Shown piece by piece: positions 1-8,247 of a stretch of DNA of 30,822 nt. The position numbers were made by a program, and so were the translations under genes. The notes beneath the pieces were generated by a model. That model was given only the letters and a program-made list of their open reading frames with translations, was not told where the DNA came from and searched no databases. Origin of the DNA: Proteobacteria bacterium UBA4656 (GTDB taxonomy: Bacteria > Pseudomonadota > Gammaproteobacteria > Xanthomonadales > Ahniellaceae); NCBI GenBank assembly GCA_002405525.1, contig DHLY01000002.1, positions 1 to 30,822 of the forward strand, read 5' to 3'. The stretch's first letter is position 1, and each line of letters begins with the position of its first letter.

Positions 1-47
1 CGCAGCGCCTGAGCGCCGGCGGGGCCGTGTGGGGGCGCCGTGTGCAT
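1..47 (-). CDS. Possible 5' end of a gene running off the window
   Basis: An ATG on the minus strand at 47 opens a frame that stays open to the window edge and begins MHTAPPHGPAGAQAL. It lies downstream of the VWA lipoprotein gene on the same strand, so it could be the next gene of that transcription unit. An alternative ATG at 79 opens a different frame that is also open. Only 15 residues are visible and no motif can be recognised, so neither frame nor function is established. Confidence 0.2.
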   Translation of the reverse strand, partial: MHTAPPHGPAGAQAL

Positions 48-113
48 CGCAACCGGGCTCGCGCAAGATCGAAAAGCATCGCGGTGCACGCGCCGCTCCC
101 ACAACCGACCGGC

Positions 114-1844
114 TCAATCCGCGACCGACGGTCGCTGCACCATCGCCGGCGCCTGCAGGGCCTGCGTACGACCGATCAGGGCGACCAGCCCGTCGCGGTA
201 GCCGAAAGCGTCGTCCTGGCTGTCGCGCGCCAATGCCTGCAGATCGGCGAGCTCGAAATCCCCGAGGTGGGTGCCGCCGCGCAGCGCATCGGCGAATCCC
301 GCCGCGGCGGCGGCCAGCGACAGGCGCGGGCCCGCGTGGGCGGCAATCTCGCTGCGCCGGATCGGGCGCTGAACCAGCACGCTGTCGGCGCCCACCGACG
401 GCTTGTAGCGCAACTTCAGGAACGCGAGTTCTTCGCCCTTCGCAGCCGGCAGGGTGCGCGCCGGCGCATAGCGCAGCGGATCGTTGGCCGCCCCGCCCTG
501 CCCGACCAGGGTGAGTTCATACAGCGCGGTGACGTCGTGGCCCGCACCCACCTCGCCGGCGTCCACCCGGTCGTTGTTGAAGTCCTCGCGGCGCAGCAGC
601 CGGTTCTCGTAGCCGATCAGGCGGTATTCGGCGACCTGCGCCGGGTTGAACTCGACCTGCACCTTCACGTCGTGGGCGATGGTGAGCAAGGTCGAGGACA
701 TCTCCTCCACCAGCACCTTGCGCGCCTCCTGCACGCTGTCGATGTAGGCGTGGTTGCCGTTGCCGACGTCGGCCAGTTGCTCCGCCAGCGCGTCGTTGTA
801 GTTGCCGTCGCCGAATCCCAGCGTGGTCAGCGCGATGCCCGAGCGGCGCTGCGCGGCGACCAGGGTCTCCAACGCGTCCTGGCTGGTGGTGCCGACGTTG
901 AAGTCGCCGTCGGTGGCGAGGATCACGCGGTTGACGCCGCCCTCGACGAAGGCCTCGCGCGCCACGGCGTAGGCGAGCGCGATGCCGTCGCCGCCGTTGG
1001 TGGACCCGCCGGCCGACAGTCGGTCGAGTGCGGCGAGGATCTCGTCATGGCGATCGCCCGGCATCGGCGGCAGCACCAGCCCCGCGCTGCCGGCGTAGAC
1101 CACGATCGACACCCGGTCGCGTTCGCGCAGCCGCGGCACCAGCTGCTTGAAGGCATCGACCAGCAGCGGCAGCTTGCGCGGATCGTCCATCGAACCCGAG
1201 GTGTCGATCAGGAACACCAGGTTGGCCGCCGGGATCCGCTCGGCCGGCACCGTGTAGCCCTTGAGCCCGACCAGCATCAGGGTGCGCTGCGCATTCCATG
1301 GCGCGGGCGCAAGTTCGGTGGTGATGCTGAACGGCGTGTCCGTGCTGCGCGGCGGCGCATAGCCGTAGTCGAAGTAGTTGATGAACTCCTCCGCGCGCAC
1401 GGCATCGGCCGGCGGCAGCGCGCCGGATTCGAGCATGCGCCGCACGTTGGCGTAGCTGCCGGTATCGACGTCGATGGAAAAAGTGGACACCGGCTGTTGT
1501 GCGGTGGCGTGCACGGGGTTGTCGTCGATCTCGGCGTAGCGCTCGCGGTTGTCGGGCGTCTGCGACGACCAAGCCGGCGCGGACGCCACGGCAAATGGTG
1601 CGGCCGGGAACGCCGCGAGCGCATTCTGCGCGGGCGCACCGGCCGCGGCGACCCGTTCCGACGACGCCTGGCGGCGTACCGCGATGTCCTGCTGCCCCGC
1701 CGGCTCCGCGGGGCGCACGATGGCGTTCGCCGGGGCCTCGGCTTCAGCGTCGGGGCGGGGCCCGGGACGATCTGCGCAACCGCCGAGACCAAGCGTCAGT
1801 GCGGCGGCGATGGCAAAGGACAGCGGCCGGCGGCGGATCGACAT
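114..1844 (-). CDS. YfbK-like von Willebrand factor A domain lipoprotein
   Basis: Predicted 576-aa exported lipoprotein. The chosen start (ATG at 1844, GGAGA Shine-Dalgarno about 6 nt upstream) gives an Arg-rich n-region, a hydrophobic stretch and an LGGC lipobox with Cys23. An open extension to 1877 would only add residues before the signal peptide. After a low-complexity Ala/Pro spacer comes the VWF_N-type segment (FSIDVDTGSYANVRRML), then a VWA domain with a canonical MIDAS motif DTSGS starting at Asp214 and an ATDGDFNVG strand. The C-terminus matches the YfbK/DUF3520 arrangement. Family members are thought to bind divalent metal and mediate protein contacts at the cell surface or periplasm; no enzymatic role is established. 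It lies 97 bp downstream of the alpha/beta hydrolase on the same strand, so read-through from the bchI-bchD operon is possible. Family assignment is confident; role unknown. Confidence 0.88.
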   Translation of the reverse strand: MSIRRRPLSFAIAAALTLGLGGCADRPGPRPDAEAEAPANAIVRPAEPAGQQDIAVRRQASSERVAAAGAPAQNALAAFPAAPFAVASAPAWSSQTPDNRERYAEIDDNPVHATAQQPVSTFSIDVDTGSYANVRRMLESGALPPADAVRAEEFINYFDYGYAPPRSTDTPFSITTELAPAPWNAQRTLMLVGLKGYTVPAERIPAANLVFLIDTSGSMDDPRKLPLLVDAFKQLVPRLRERDRVSIVVYAGSAGLVLPPMPGDRHDEILAALDRLSAGGSTNGGDGIALAYAVAREAFVEGGVNRVILATDGDFNVGTTSQDALETLVAAQRRSGIALTTLGFGDGNYNDALAEQLADVGNGNHAYIDSVQEARKVLVEEMSSTLLTIAHDVKVQVEFNPAQVAEYRLIGYENRLLRREDFNNDRVDAGEVGAGHDVTALYELTLVGQGGAANDPLRYAPARTLPAAKGEELAFLKLRYKPSVGADSVLVQRPIRRSEIAAHAGPRLSLAAAAAGFADALRGGTHLGDFELADLQALARDSQDDAFGYRDGLVALIGRTQALQAPAMVQRPSVAD

Positions 1845-1941
1845 GGTGGGTCTCCGGCTGGGGTGTCCGGGATCCAACGTGCGGTCGTCGATTTCGGGGT
1901 TTGGGGCCGCTGCGTGGCGGATGGCCCCGGGGGCGCGCCGC

Positions 1942-2682
1942 TCAGCGCGAAGGCTCGGTAGCCGCCGCCGACGCCATGGGATCGCAGGCCAGCCGCAGCA
2001 GCACGATGCGCAGCGCCGCCCGGTTGAGCGGCAGCCCGAGGTGCGTGCCGTCGACGGACACGTTCTCGACGTCGGCGCGTTCGCGCTCGCGCGCGGCCGC
2101 GGCCGCCACCACGCCGTCGCCGCTGGCCTGGATCGCGGTCAGCGGCACCGGCGGCGGGTCGGGATGCACGACCAGCGGTGCATCGCCGCGCGCGGCGAGC
2201 ATCGCGTCGGCGGTGGCGCGCGCGAGATCGATCAGCCGGTGCCCGCTGGCGTGAGGGTGGACCGGCGCAGCCAGCGTGATCACGCGGCGCACGAGATCAG
2301 GGCGCGCTCGCGCGAGTTCGCGCGCGTACAGCCCCCCGGCGCTCCAGCCGACCAGGCTCAGCTTGCGCCCATGCCGACGATGCAGGTCGGCGTTGCGATC
2401 GAGCAAGCGTTTGGCAGTGCGCTGACGCAGGCCGAGGTTGCGGCCCTCGCCCCAGTCGTGGGCCGCGTAGCCGAGACGATCGAGCGTGCGCGCCAACGGC
2501 ATCATCGCACGGTGATCGAGCCCGAACGGCGGCAGCAGCAGCACGGGATGGCCGTCGCCGCGCGGCAGGCCGCGGGTGACGTCGGGCCCGAGAAGGAAGG
2601 CGGCGGCCTCCAATGGCGCGCGCAGTTCGCCGAGCAGGTCGAGCAGACCGGGGGCACCGATCGGACGCTCGCGGTACGGCAT
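1942..2682 (-). CDS. Lipase-like alpha/beta hydrolase
   Basis: Predicted 246-aa cytoplasmic alpha/beta-hydrolase. The fold is indicated by the HPVLLLPPFGLD strand-loop (residues 45-56), the nucleophile elbow GWSAGG with Ser114, a candidate acid Asp189 in ASGDGVV and a candidate His214 in DGTHLGLP. The DWGEGRNLG segment and the LARARPDLVRRVITLAAP stretch after the elbow resemble PGAP1-like or triacylglycerol-lipase-like esterases. It starts 8 bp after the bchD stop, so it is almost certainly translated from the bchI-bchD transcript. This is the position that bchO, another alpha/beta hydrolase, occupies in purple-bacterial bchIDO operons. However, the sequence lacks the HGTG-type loop I expect of BchO, so I do not use that name. 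The substrate is unknown. Confidence 0.8.
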   Translation of the reverse strand: MPYRERPIGAPGLLDLLGELRAPLEAAAFLLGPDVTRGLPRGDGHPVLLLPPFGLDHRAMMPLARTLDRLGYAAHDWGEGRNLGLRQRTAKRLLDRNADLHRRHGRKLSLVGWSAGGLYARELARARPDLVRRVITLAAPVHPHASGHRLIDLARATADAMLAARGDAPLVVHPDPPPVPLTAIQASGDGVVAAAAARERERADVENVSVDGTHLGLPLNRAALRIVLLRLACDPMASAAATEPSR

Positions 2683-2690
2683 GCTCGACT

Positions 2691-4472
2691 TCAGCGCCGG
2701 CCGTCGCTGGAGGTGGCGGCGATCACCACGCTCGCCAACGCGCGCGCGTCGGCGTGCGGCAGCGCGAGGTAGCGCGCGCCCATCGCCTCGGCCAGCCGCG
2801 CGGCCTTGGGATTGGCGCGCGGCGAAATGTCCACGAACAGGGTCGCCACGTCGGCCTCGCGCAGCGCGCGCGCGGCGGCATGCGCGTCGGCTTCGGCGCG
2901 CTCGCGGCCCGGCGTGCCGTCGCGCGCGATGTTGGCCTGGCCGTCGGTGAGCAGGACCACGGACGGTGCGTGGCCGGCGCGGTGCAACTGCGCGGCGAGT
3001 CGGGTCGTGGCGTCCAGCGCCGCCGCCAGCGGCGTGCCCAGCCCGCCCGGCAGACCGGCGAGGCTGCGCTTGGCGCGCACCAGCGAGCGGGTCGGCGGCA
3101 GCAGCAGTTCGGCGGTCTTGCTACGGAACGCGATCACCGCCACCTGGTCGCGGCGCACGTAGCACTCGGCGAGCAGCAGTTCGACCGCGCCCTTGGCCTC
3201 GGCGAGGCGGTTGAGCGCGGCGGAGCCGGACGCATCGACCACGAACAGGGTGGTGGTCGGCGTGCGCTGGCGGTAGCGGACGATGTGGAAGTCTTCGCGC
3301 CGCACGTGGACGCGCGTGGCGTCACCGTCGGTCGTGCGCCGCCGCAGCGGCTGCCAGGGCGCGGCGGCGCGCAGGGTGTCGACCAGGGCCAGCCGCGCGC
3401 CGCGGCGTGGTTCGCCGCGGCGCGCGCCGAGCGGGCGGCCGCGCTGCAGGGAGCGCTGTGCCGCGCCGGCCTTGCCGCCGCCGCGAATCGGCGTGCGCGG
3501 GCGGCCGAGCATCAGGCGCGCGAGCAGGCCGGGCGGCAGCGCGGCGAGCGCGGCGGCGACCAGCAGCTCCTCCGGCGGACGCTCGGCGTTCTTCTCGGCG
3601 TCGGCACGGTCGGGATCGTCCGGCGGCGGCTCGCCGTCCTGCGGCGGTTCCGGCGGCGGCGGTTCGGCGGGTGGCTCCTCGTCCGGCGCCTGCGGCAGCA
3701 CGGTGGCGCGCGCGGCGAACACTAGGCGCGCGGCGGCGGCCGCGTCGTCCTCGTCGGCGGCTTCGCGCCCGTCGAGCGCGGCCAGCGCGATCGCCGCGCG
3801 CTGGGCGAACAGCACCGCGCGCAGCGAAGCGATGCCGAGCTGCAGCGCGGTCACGCACAGCGCGCGCGTGAGGTCCTCGCTGATCGAGGCCTTCGCCAGG
3901 CGTCCGCGCGCGGCAACGACGTCGGCCGGCGCGACGGCAGCGTCCGGCTCGTCGACCCGAAGCCCCTCGAGGTCGATCCAGAACCCGAGCCGGTCGCGCA
4001 GCGCCGCCGCCGCGGGTTCTTCGTCGGCCAGCGATTCGTCCAGCGCGACCGCACCGATGCGCGCCGGCAGGCACTGCGCGAGGCCCTGGCGCTCCAGCAC
4101 GACCTCGCCCGCATCCAGCGCGGCGCACGCGTGGGCGACGGTCGATGCCGGCAGGCGTTCGGCCATCGCCAGCAGCACCAGCCCGCCGTCGGCTTCGGCC
4201 AGCAGGCCGCGCTGCGCGACCGGGCGGCCAGCGGCGAGCGTGGCGGCGAGGTCGAGCCCGCCGAGCAGGCGGTCCTCGCCCGCGTGCTGCGGGATCTTGC
4301 GCAGCGGTTCGGCCTCGGGCAGCAGCGCGCGCAGCAGCGCCAGCCAGGCCGCGCGCGCCGGCGTGGCGCCCGCATGCACCCACGCCCCGCCCAGCCCGCG
4401 CGGATCGATGGCCAGCAGGGCGGCGGCCAGCGAAGCGTCAGCCCAGCGCGCTTCGTCGGCCGCAGCGGCCAT
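2691..4472 (-). CDS. bchD: Magnesium chelatase subunit D-like protein
   Basis: Predicted 593-aa BchD/ChlD-type protein. In Mg-chelatase, subunit D forms a platform with the BchI AAA+ ring and links ATP hydrolysis to Mg2+ insertion into protoporphyrin IX bound by BchH. The N-terminal ~250 residues look like a degenerate AAA+ module without a recognisable Walker A. An acidic, proline-rich linker follows (roughly residues 255-300, with PPAEPPPPEPP), then a basic Gly/Arg-rich segment and a C-terminal VWA (integrin I-like) domain with MIDAS motif DASGS from Asp413 and LLTDGQANIARDG downstream. This order is the standard BchD architecture. It begins 3 bp after the bchI stop and ends 8 bp before the hydrolase. 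No bchH is visible, so a role in true Mg insertion cannot be confirmed here; a MoxR/VWA-like chaperone role is the alternative. Confidence 0.88.
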   Translation of the reverse strand: MAAAADEARWADASLAAALLAIDPRGLGGAWVHAGATPARAAWLALLRALLPEAEPLRKIPQHAGEDRLLGGLDLAATLAAGRPVAQRGLLAEADGGLVLLAMAERLPASTVAHACAALDAGEVVLERQGLAQCLPARIGAVALDESLADEEPAAAALRDRLGFWIDLEGLRVDEPDAAVAPADVVAARGRLAKASISEDLTRALCVTALQLGIASLRAVLFAQRAAIALAALDGREAADEDDAAAAARLVFAARATVLPQAPDEEPPAEPPPPEPPQDGEPPPDDPDRADAEKNAERPPEELLVAAALAALPPGLLARLMLGRPRTPIRGGGKAGAAQRSLQRGRPLGARRGEPRRGARLALVDTLRAAAPWQPLRRRTTDGDATRVHVRREDFHIVRYRQRTPTTTLFVVDASGSAALNRLAEAKGAVELLLAECYVRRDQVAVIAFRSKTAELLLPPTRSLVRAKRSLAGLPGGLGTPLAAALDATTRLAAQLHRAGHAPSVVLLTDGQANIARDGTPGRERAEADAHAAARALREADVATLFVDISPRANPKAARLAEAMGARYLALPHADARALASVVIAATSSDGRR

Positions 4473-4475
4473 CGC

Positions 4476-5501
4476 TCAGTGGCCGAAGACGTCGGCCAGC
4501 ACGCGCTCGACGCGCACGCCGGAACCCGAATCGTCGAGGGGATCGCGGCGCAGGCGGTGGCGCAGGGCGCTGGGCGCCATCCGGCGCAGGTGCTTGTCCT
4601 CGACCTGCTTGTCGCCGTCGAGCGCGGCCAGCACGCGGGCGGCGCGCACCAGGGTGAGCTCGCCGCGCAGGCCGTCGGTGCCGAGCTTCATGCACAGGGT
4701 CGCTGCGCGCTCGAGCGCGGCGTCCGGCACCACGACCGCGTCGAGCCGGCCGGCGGCGGCGACGATCCTGCGGCGCACCTTGTCGTCTTCCTTCTTCCAT
4801 GCCGCGCAAAAACCTTCCCGGTCACGCTCGTAGGCGTCGCGGCGGCGCACGACCGCGATCCGTGCGGCGATCTCGGTCGGGGTCTTGACCTCCACCGAGA
4901 GGCCGAAGCGGTCGAGCAGCTGCGGGCGCAGCTCGCCCTCCTCCGGGTTGCCGCTGCCGACCAGCACGAAGCGCGCCGGGTGGCGCACCGAGAGGCCTTC
5001 GCGCTCGACCAGGTTCTCGCCACTGGCGGCGACGTCGATCAACAGGTCGACGAGGTGGTCCTCGAGCAGGTTGACCTCGTCGACGTAGAGGAAGCCGCGG
5101 TTGGCGCGCGCCAGCAGGCCGGGCTCGAAGGCCTTGACGCCCTGCGAGAGCGCGCGCTCGAGATCGAGGGCGCCGACGACGCGGTCCTCGGTGGCGCCCA
5201 GCGGCAGGTCGACCACCGGCACCGGCACCTTGTGCGACTTGAGCTTGTCCTTCGATCCGCGGCCGGTGCACAGCGCGCAGGCGCGGCCGGGCGCGGTCGG
5301 CGCGCAGTGCCAGGCGCAGCCGACCACGGCGTCCATCTTCGGCAGCAGGGCGGCCAGCGCGCGCACGGCGGTCGACTTGCCGGTGCCGCGGTCGCCGAAC
5401 ACCATCACCCCGCCGACCGTGGGATCGACCGCGGCGACCAGCAGCGCGAGCTTCATCTCCTCCTGGCCGACGATCGCTGAAAACGGAAACGGATGTGCCA
5501 T
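4476..5501 (-). CDS. bchI: Magnesium chelatase ATPase subunit I-like protein
   Basis: Predicted 341-aa AAA+ ATPase, normal length for BchI. The ATG at 5501 was chosen because it gives the family N-terminus (FPFSAIVGQEEMK); the frame stays open much further upstream but without recognisable homology. Visible motifs: Walker A GDRGTGKS (residues 36-43), Walker B FLYVDEVNLL with Asp141-Glu142, sensor region VGSGNPEEG, the LRPQLLDRFGLSVEV arginine-finger segment and the C-terminal LRRDPLDDSGSG. Between Walker A and PVVDLPLGATEDRVVG sits a four-cysteine pattern C62-x3-C66-x8-C75-x2-C78 that could bind metal. First gene of the minus-strand operon bchI-bchD-hydrolase, divergent from the membrane hydrolase at 5583 with 81 bp between. 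Its Shine-Dalgarno is poor. Family assignment is secure; physiological substrate is not, because no other bch gene is nearby. Confidence 0.92.
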   Translation of the reverse strand: MAHPFPFSAIVGQEEMKLALLVAAVDPTVGGVMVFGDRGTGKSTAVRALAALLPKMDAVVGCAWHCAPTAPGRACALCTGRGSKDKLKSHKVPVPVVDLPLGATEDRVVGALDLERALSQGVKAFEPGLLARANRGFLYVDEVNLLEDHLVDLLIDVAASGENLVEREGLSVRHPARFVLVGSGNPEEGELRPQLLDRFGLSVEVKTPTEIAARIAVVRRRDAYERDREGFCAAWKKEDDKVRRRIVAAAGRLDAVVVPDAALERAATLCMKLGTDGLRGELTLVRAARVLAALDGDKQVEDKHLRRMAPSALRHRLRRDPLDDSGSGVRVERVLADVFGH

Positions 5502-5582
5502 GCTCGCTGCGGATTGCCGCCGGGTCGCGCGGGGATGCCCGCCTCGGCCCGACTTTAACAGAGCCCCGCCGCCGCCGACCCG

Positions 5583-7115
5583 ATGCGCCCCGCCCTGCCC
5601 CGCTGGATCGTCGCGCTGGTCGCGCTGGCCGCGATCGGTGCCGCGCTGTGGCAGTTGCGCGCGCAGGCGGATGGCTTGCGGGTCGAGGCCGGGCTCGCCG
5701 GCACGGTGCCGCTGACGGTCTACCGCCCGGTCGGCGACGCGCCCGCGCCGGCGATCGTGATCGCGCATGGCTTCGCCGGTTCGCGCCAGTTGATGCAGCC
5801 GTTCGCCACCTCGCTGGCGCGGCGCGGCTACGTGGCTGTGGTGTTCGACTTCCCCGGCCACGCGCGCAACCCGGTCGCGCTGCCGGCCGGCCTCGCGGAC
5901 CGGCCGGCGATGCAACGCAGCCTGCTGGACGCGCTGGATGCGGTGGTCGAGCACGCGCGGTCGCTGCCGGGCGCCAACGGGCGCGTCGGCGTGCTCGGGC
6001 ATTCGATGGCCGCCGACGTGGTGGTGCAGTACGGCCATGCGCATCCCGACGTGGCGGCCACGGTCGCGGTGTCGCTGTTCGTGCCGGAGCCGCACGCCTG
6101 GCGCCCGCGCAACCTGCTGGTCATCGACGGCGCGCTGGAGCCGGCGATGCTGCGCGAGCACGGCCTCGCCACCCTCGCCGCCACGGTCGGCGGCGCGGTC
6201 GAACCCGGCACGACGTACGGCGACTTCGCCGACGGCAGCGCGCGCCGCATCGTCTTCGCACGCGGCGTCGAGCACATCGGCGTGCTCTACAGCGGCGACA
6301 GCCTGCGCGAGGCCGGCGCCTGGTTCGACCAGGCCTTTGGCCGCGCCACATCGGCGGATGCGCCGGTCGACACCCGCGGGCCGTGGCTGGGCGTGCTGTT
6401 CCTCGGCATGGTCGCGCTGGCGTGGCCGCTGGCGGGAATGCTGCCGCGGGTCGCCGCACCGGCGCCGCGCGCGCCCGCCGGCTGGCGCTGGCTGCTGCCG
6501 GTGGCCCTGCTGCCGGCACTGGCGACCCCCCTGCTGTTGCGCGCGGTGCCGGTGTCGTTCCTGCCGCTGCTGCTGGGCGATTACCTGATTCTGCACTTCG
6601 GCCTGTACGGCCTGCTGACGGTGGGCATGATCGCCCTGCTGCGCCGGCGCCTGCCCGATGCGCCGGCACTGCACGCGGACTTCCGCCGGCTGGCGCTGGC
6701 AGCGCTCGCGGTCGCCGCGTTCAGCGGCCTGTGCATCGCCTGGCCGATCGACGCATACGTGTTCTCGATGGGACCCGCGCCCTGGCGGCTGCCGCTGGTG
6801 GCCCTGCTGGCGCTCGGCCTGCTGCCGTGGTTCCTCGCCGACGAATGGCTGACGCGGCGGCTGGCGCCGATGCGCGGCGCCTATGCCTTCACCAAGGCCT
6901 GCTTCCTGCTCTCGCTGGTGCTGGCGATCGCGCTCGACCTGCGACGCCTGTTCTTCCTGGTGATCCTGGTGCCGGCGATCCTGCTGCTGTTCGGCATCTA
7001 CGGCCTGTTCAGCGAATGGGTGCGCCGGCGCACCGGCCACCCGCTGCCGGCGGCGATCGCGCACGCGCTGGTCTTCGCCTGGTTCATCGGCATGACCTTC
7101 CCGGTCGTGGACTGA
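5583..7115 (+). CDS. Membrane-anchored alpha/beta hydrolase with polytopic C-terminal domain
   Basis: Predicted 510-aa protein. An N-terminal hydrophobic segment (about residues 8-24) acts as signal or anchor. A dienelactone-hydrolase/esterase-like alpha/beta-hydrolase domain follows, with the oxyanion loop IVIAHGFAGS, a VVFDFPGHARNP segment and the nucleophile elbow GHSMA; a late histidine in GVEHIGVLYSGD is the candidate catalytic base. From about residue 262 onward there are roughly seven to eight hydrophobic segments, so the protein is predicted to be an integral membrane protein with the hydrolase domain outside or inside depending on orientation. It is transcribed divergently from bchI across 81 bp. 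I do not recognise a characterised family with this exact architecture. Substrate and role are unknown. Confidence 0.78.
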   Translation: MRPALPRWIVALVALAAIGAALWQLRAQADGLRVEAGLAGTVPLTVYRPVGDAPAPAIVIAHGFAGSRQLMQPFATSLARRGYVAVVFDFPGHARNPVALPAGLADRPAMQRSLLDALDAVVEHARSLPGANGRVGVLGHSMAADVVVQYGHAHPDVAATVAVSLFVPEPHAWRPRNLLVIDGALEPAMLREHGLATLAATVGGAVEPGTTYGDFADGSARRIVFARGVEHIGVLYSGDSLREAGAWFDQAFGRATSADAPVDTRGPWLGVLFLGMVALAWPLAGMLPRVAAPAPRAPAGWRWLLPVALLPALATPLLLRAVPVSFLPLLLGDYLILHFGLYGLLTVGMIALLRRRLPDAPALHADFRRLALAALAVAAFSGLCIAWPIDAYVFSMGPAPWRLPLVALLALGLLPWFLADEWLTRRLAPMRGAYAFTKACFLLSLVLAIALDLRRLFFLVILVPAILLLFGIYGLFSEWVRRRTGHPLPAAIAHALVFAWFIGMTFPVVD

Positions 7116-7182
7116 AGCCGCCTTCGCGCCGCGCCGACGCAGGCGACACGCGGCCTTCGCGGCGGCTGGCTATGCTTGCCGC

Positions 7183-8124
7183 ATGATCCGCGCCCTCGCC
7201 AGCCTGTTCTTCTACGCCACCTTCTATTCGCGCTTCAGCGCGTCCGGACTGGAACGCCGCCGCAGGCAGTGGCAGCCCTACACCGAGGACCTCACCGGCC
7301 AGACCTGGCTGATCACCGGCGCCAGCGGCGGGCTGGGCCGTGCGATCGCGCTGGCCGCCAACGCGCGCGGGGCGACCGTGCTGGCGGCCGCGCGCAGCGC
7401 GGACAAGCTCGACGTCCTGCGCCGCGAGGCGACCGCGCCCGCGCGGCTGGTCCCGCTGGCCTTCGACCTGTCGCTGGTGCGCGCGGTGCGCGCTCTGGCG
7501 GCAGAGGTCGCCGCGCGCCCGGCGCCGGTCACCGTGCTGGTCAACAACGTGGGCGTGCTGCTCAACGATTTCACGCGCACCGGCGAGGGCCTTGAGGCCT
7601 CCTTCGCCACCAACCTTCTGGGCCACCTCGTGCTCACCGAGGCGCTGCGCGACGCGAACGCACTCGATCCCGCCGGCGCGGTCGTCAACATGAGCTCCGG
7701 CGGCATGTACGGCGCGAAGCTCGACCTCGCCGCGCTCACGCGCGCCGACGCCGCCGGCTGGGACGGGATGGCGGCCTACGCCCAGCACAAACGCGCCCAG
7801 GTCGAGCTCGCGCGCGCCTGGAACACGGCGTGGAAGGGCGCACCGAAGGCCTACGCCATGCACCCCGGCTGGGCCGACACCGAGGGCGTGCGCACGTCCC
7901 TGCCGTGGTTTCGCGCCGCGCTCAAGGCGCGCCTGCGGACCACCGAACAGGGCGCCGACACCGCGCTCTGGCTGGGCACCACCAGGCCACCACCGGATCC
8001 CGAGGGCGGCATCTGGCTCGACCGCGTGCGCGATGCCGAGCATGAGTTCGGGTTCACCCGCGGCGGGGCGGACGCGGCGTCGCTGCGGGACCTGCTGCGC
8101 AAGACGGCGGCCCGGATCGGCTGA
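7183..8124 (+). CDS. Short-chain dehydrogenase/reductase (DHRS12/retinol dehydrogenase-like)
   Basis: Predicted 313-aa NAD(P)-dependent oxidoreductase. It has a ~35-residue hydrophobic/aromatic N-terminal extension (LASLFFYATFYSRFSASG), then the classical SDR cofactor motif TGASGGLG (residues 45-52), the structural NNVGV motif, MSSGGMYG carrying the likely catalytic Ser, and the catalytic YAQHK (Tyr199, Lys203). AMHPGWADTEGV matches the post-catalytic PGW loop of DHRS12 and retinol-dehydrogenase-like SDRs. The length and N-terminal extension also fit that group, which often associates with membranes. It starts 67 bp after the membrane hydrolase and could share its transcript. The substrate is probably a lipid or other hydrophobic alcohol/ketone, but this is inference. 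A protochlorophyllide-reductase-like role is not supported by any specific motif. Confidence 0.85.
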   Translation: MIRALASLFFYATFYSRFSASGLERRRRQWQPYTEDLTGQTWLITGASGGLGRAIALAANARGATVLAAARSADKLDVLRREATAPARLVPLAFDLSLVRAVRALAAEVAARPAPVTVLVNNVGVLLNDFTRTGEGLEASFATNLLGHLVLTEALRDANALDPAGAVVNMSSGGMYGAKLDLAALTRADAAGWDGMAAYAQHKRAQVELARAWNTAWKGAPKAYAMHPGWADTEGVRTSLPWFRAALKARLRTTEQGADTALWLGTTRPPPDPEGGIWLDRVRDAEHEFGFTRGGADAASLRDLLRKTAARIG

Positions 8125-8125
8125 G

Positions 8126-8159
8126 CGACGCCGGCCCGCGCGGGGTCGCCGGGGCGTCG
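8126..8159 (+). terminator. Inverted repeat after the SDR gene, possible terminator
   Basis: CGACGCC (8126-8132) pairs with GGCGTCG (8153-8159) around a GC-rich 20-nt loop that can fold further. It begins 1 bp after the SDR stop codon. No T-tract follows, so an intrinsic terminator is possible but not demonstrated; GC-rich genomes yield such repeats often. Confidence 0.3.
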
Positions 8160-8247
8160 ACCCGGAACCGCGGGACCAGCGCCGCGCTGGAGACTTGCGC
8201 GGCGGCTCCCTAGACTCGACGGCCCGCGCCCCGGCTTTCCTGCGACC

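Noticed and set aside
27..1961. Long plus-strand open frame opposite the VWA lipoprotein gene
   Set aside because: Arg/Gly-rich shadow translation without motifs; the minus strand has a lipobox, MIDAS motif and ribosome site.
1942..2682. Naming the third operon gene bchO
   Set aside because: The position fits, but the HGTG-type oxyanion loop and overall sequence of BchO are absent; it resembles PGAP1/lipase-like hydrolases.
7183..8124. Calling the SDR a light-dependent protochlorophyllide reductase because of the nearby bchI/bchD
   Set aside because: Only generic SDR motifs are present; the N-terminal extension and HPGWADTEG loop fit DHRS12/retinol-dehydrogenase-like proteins.
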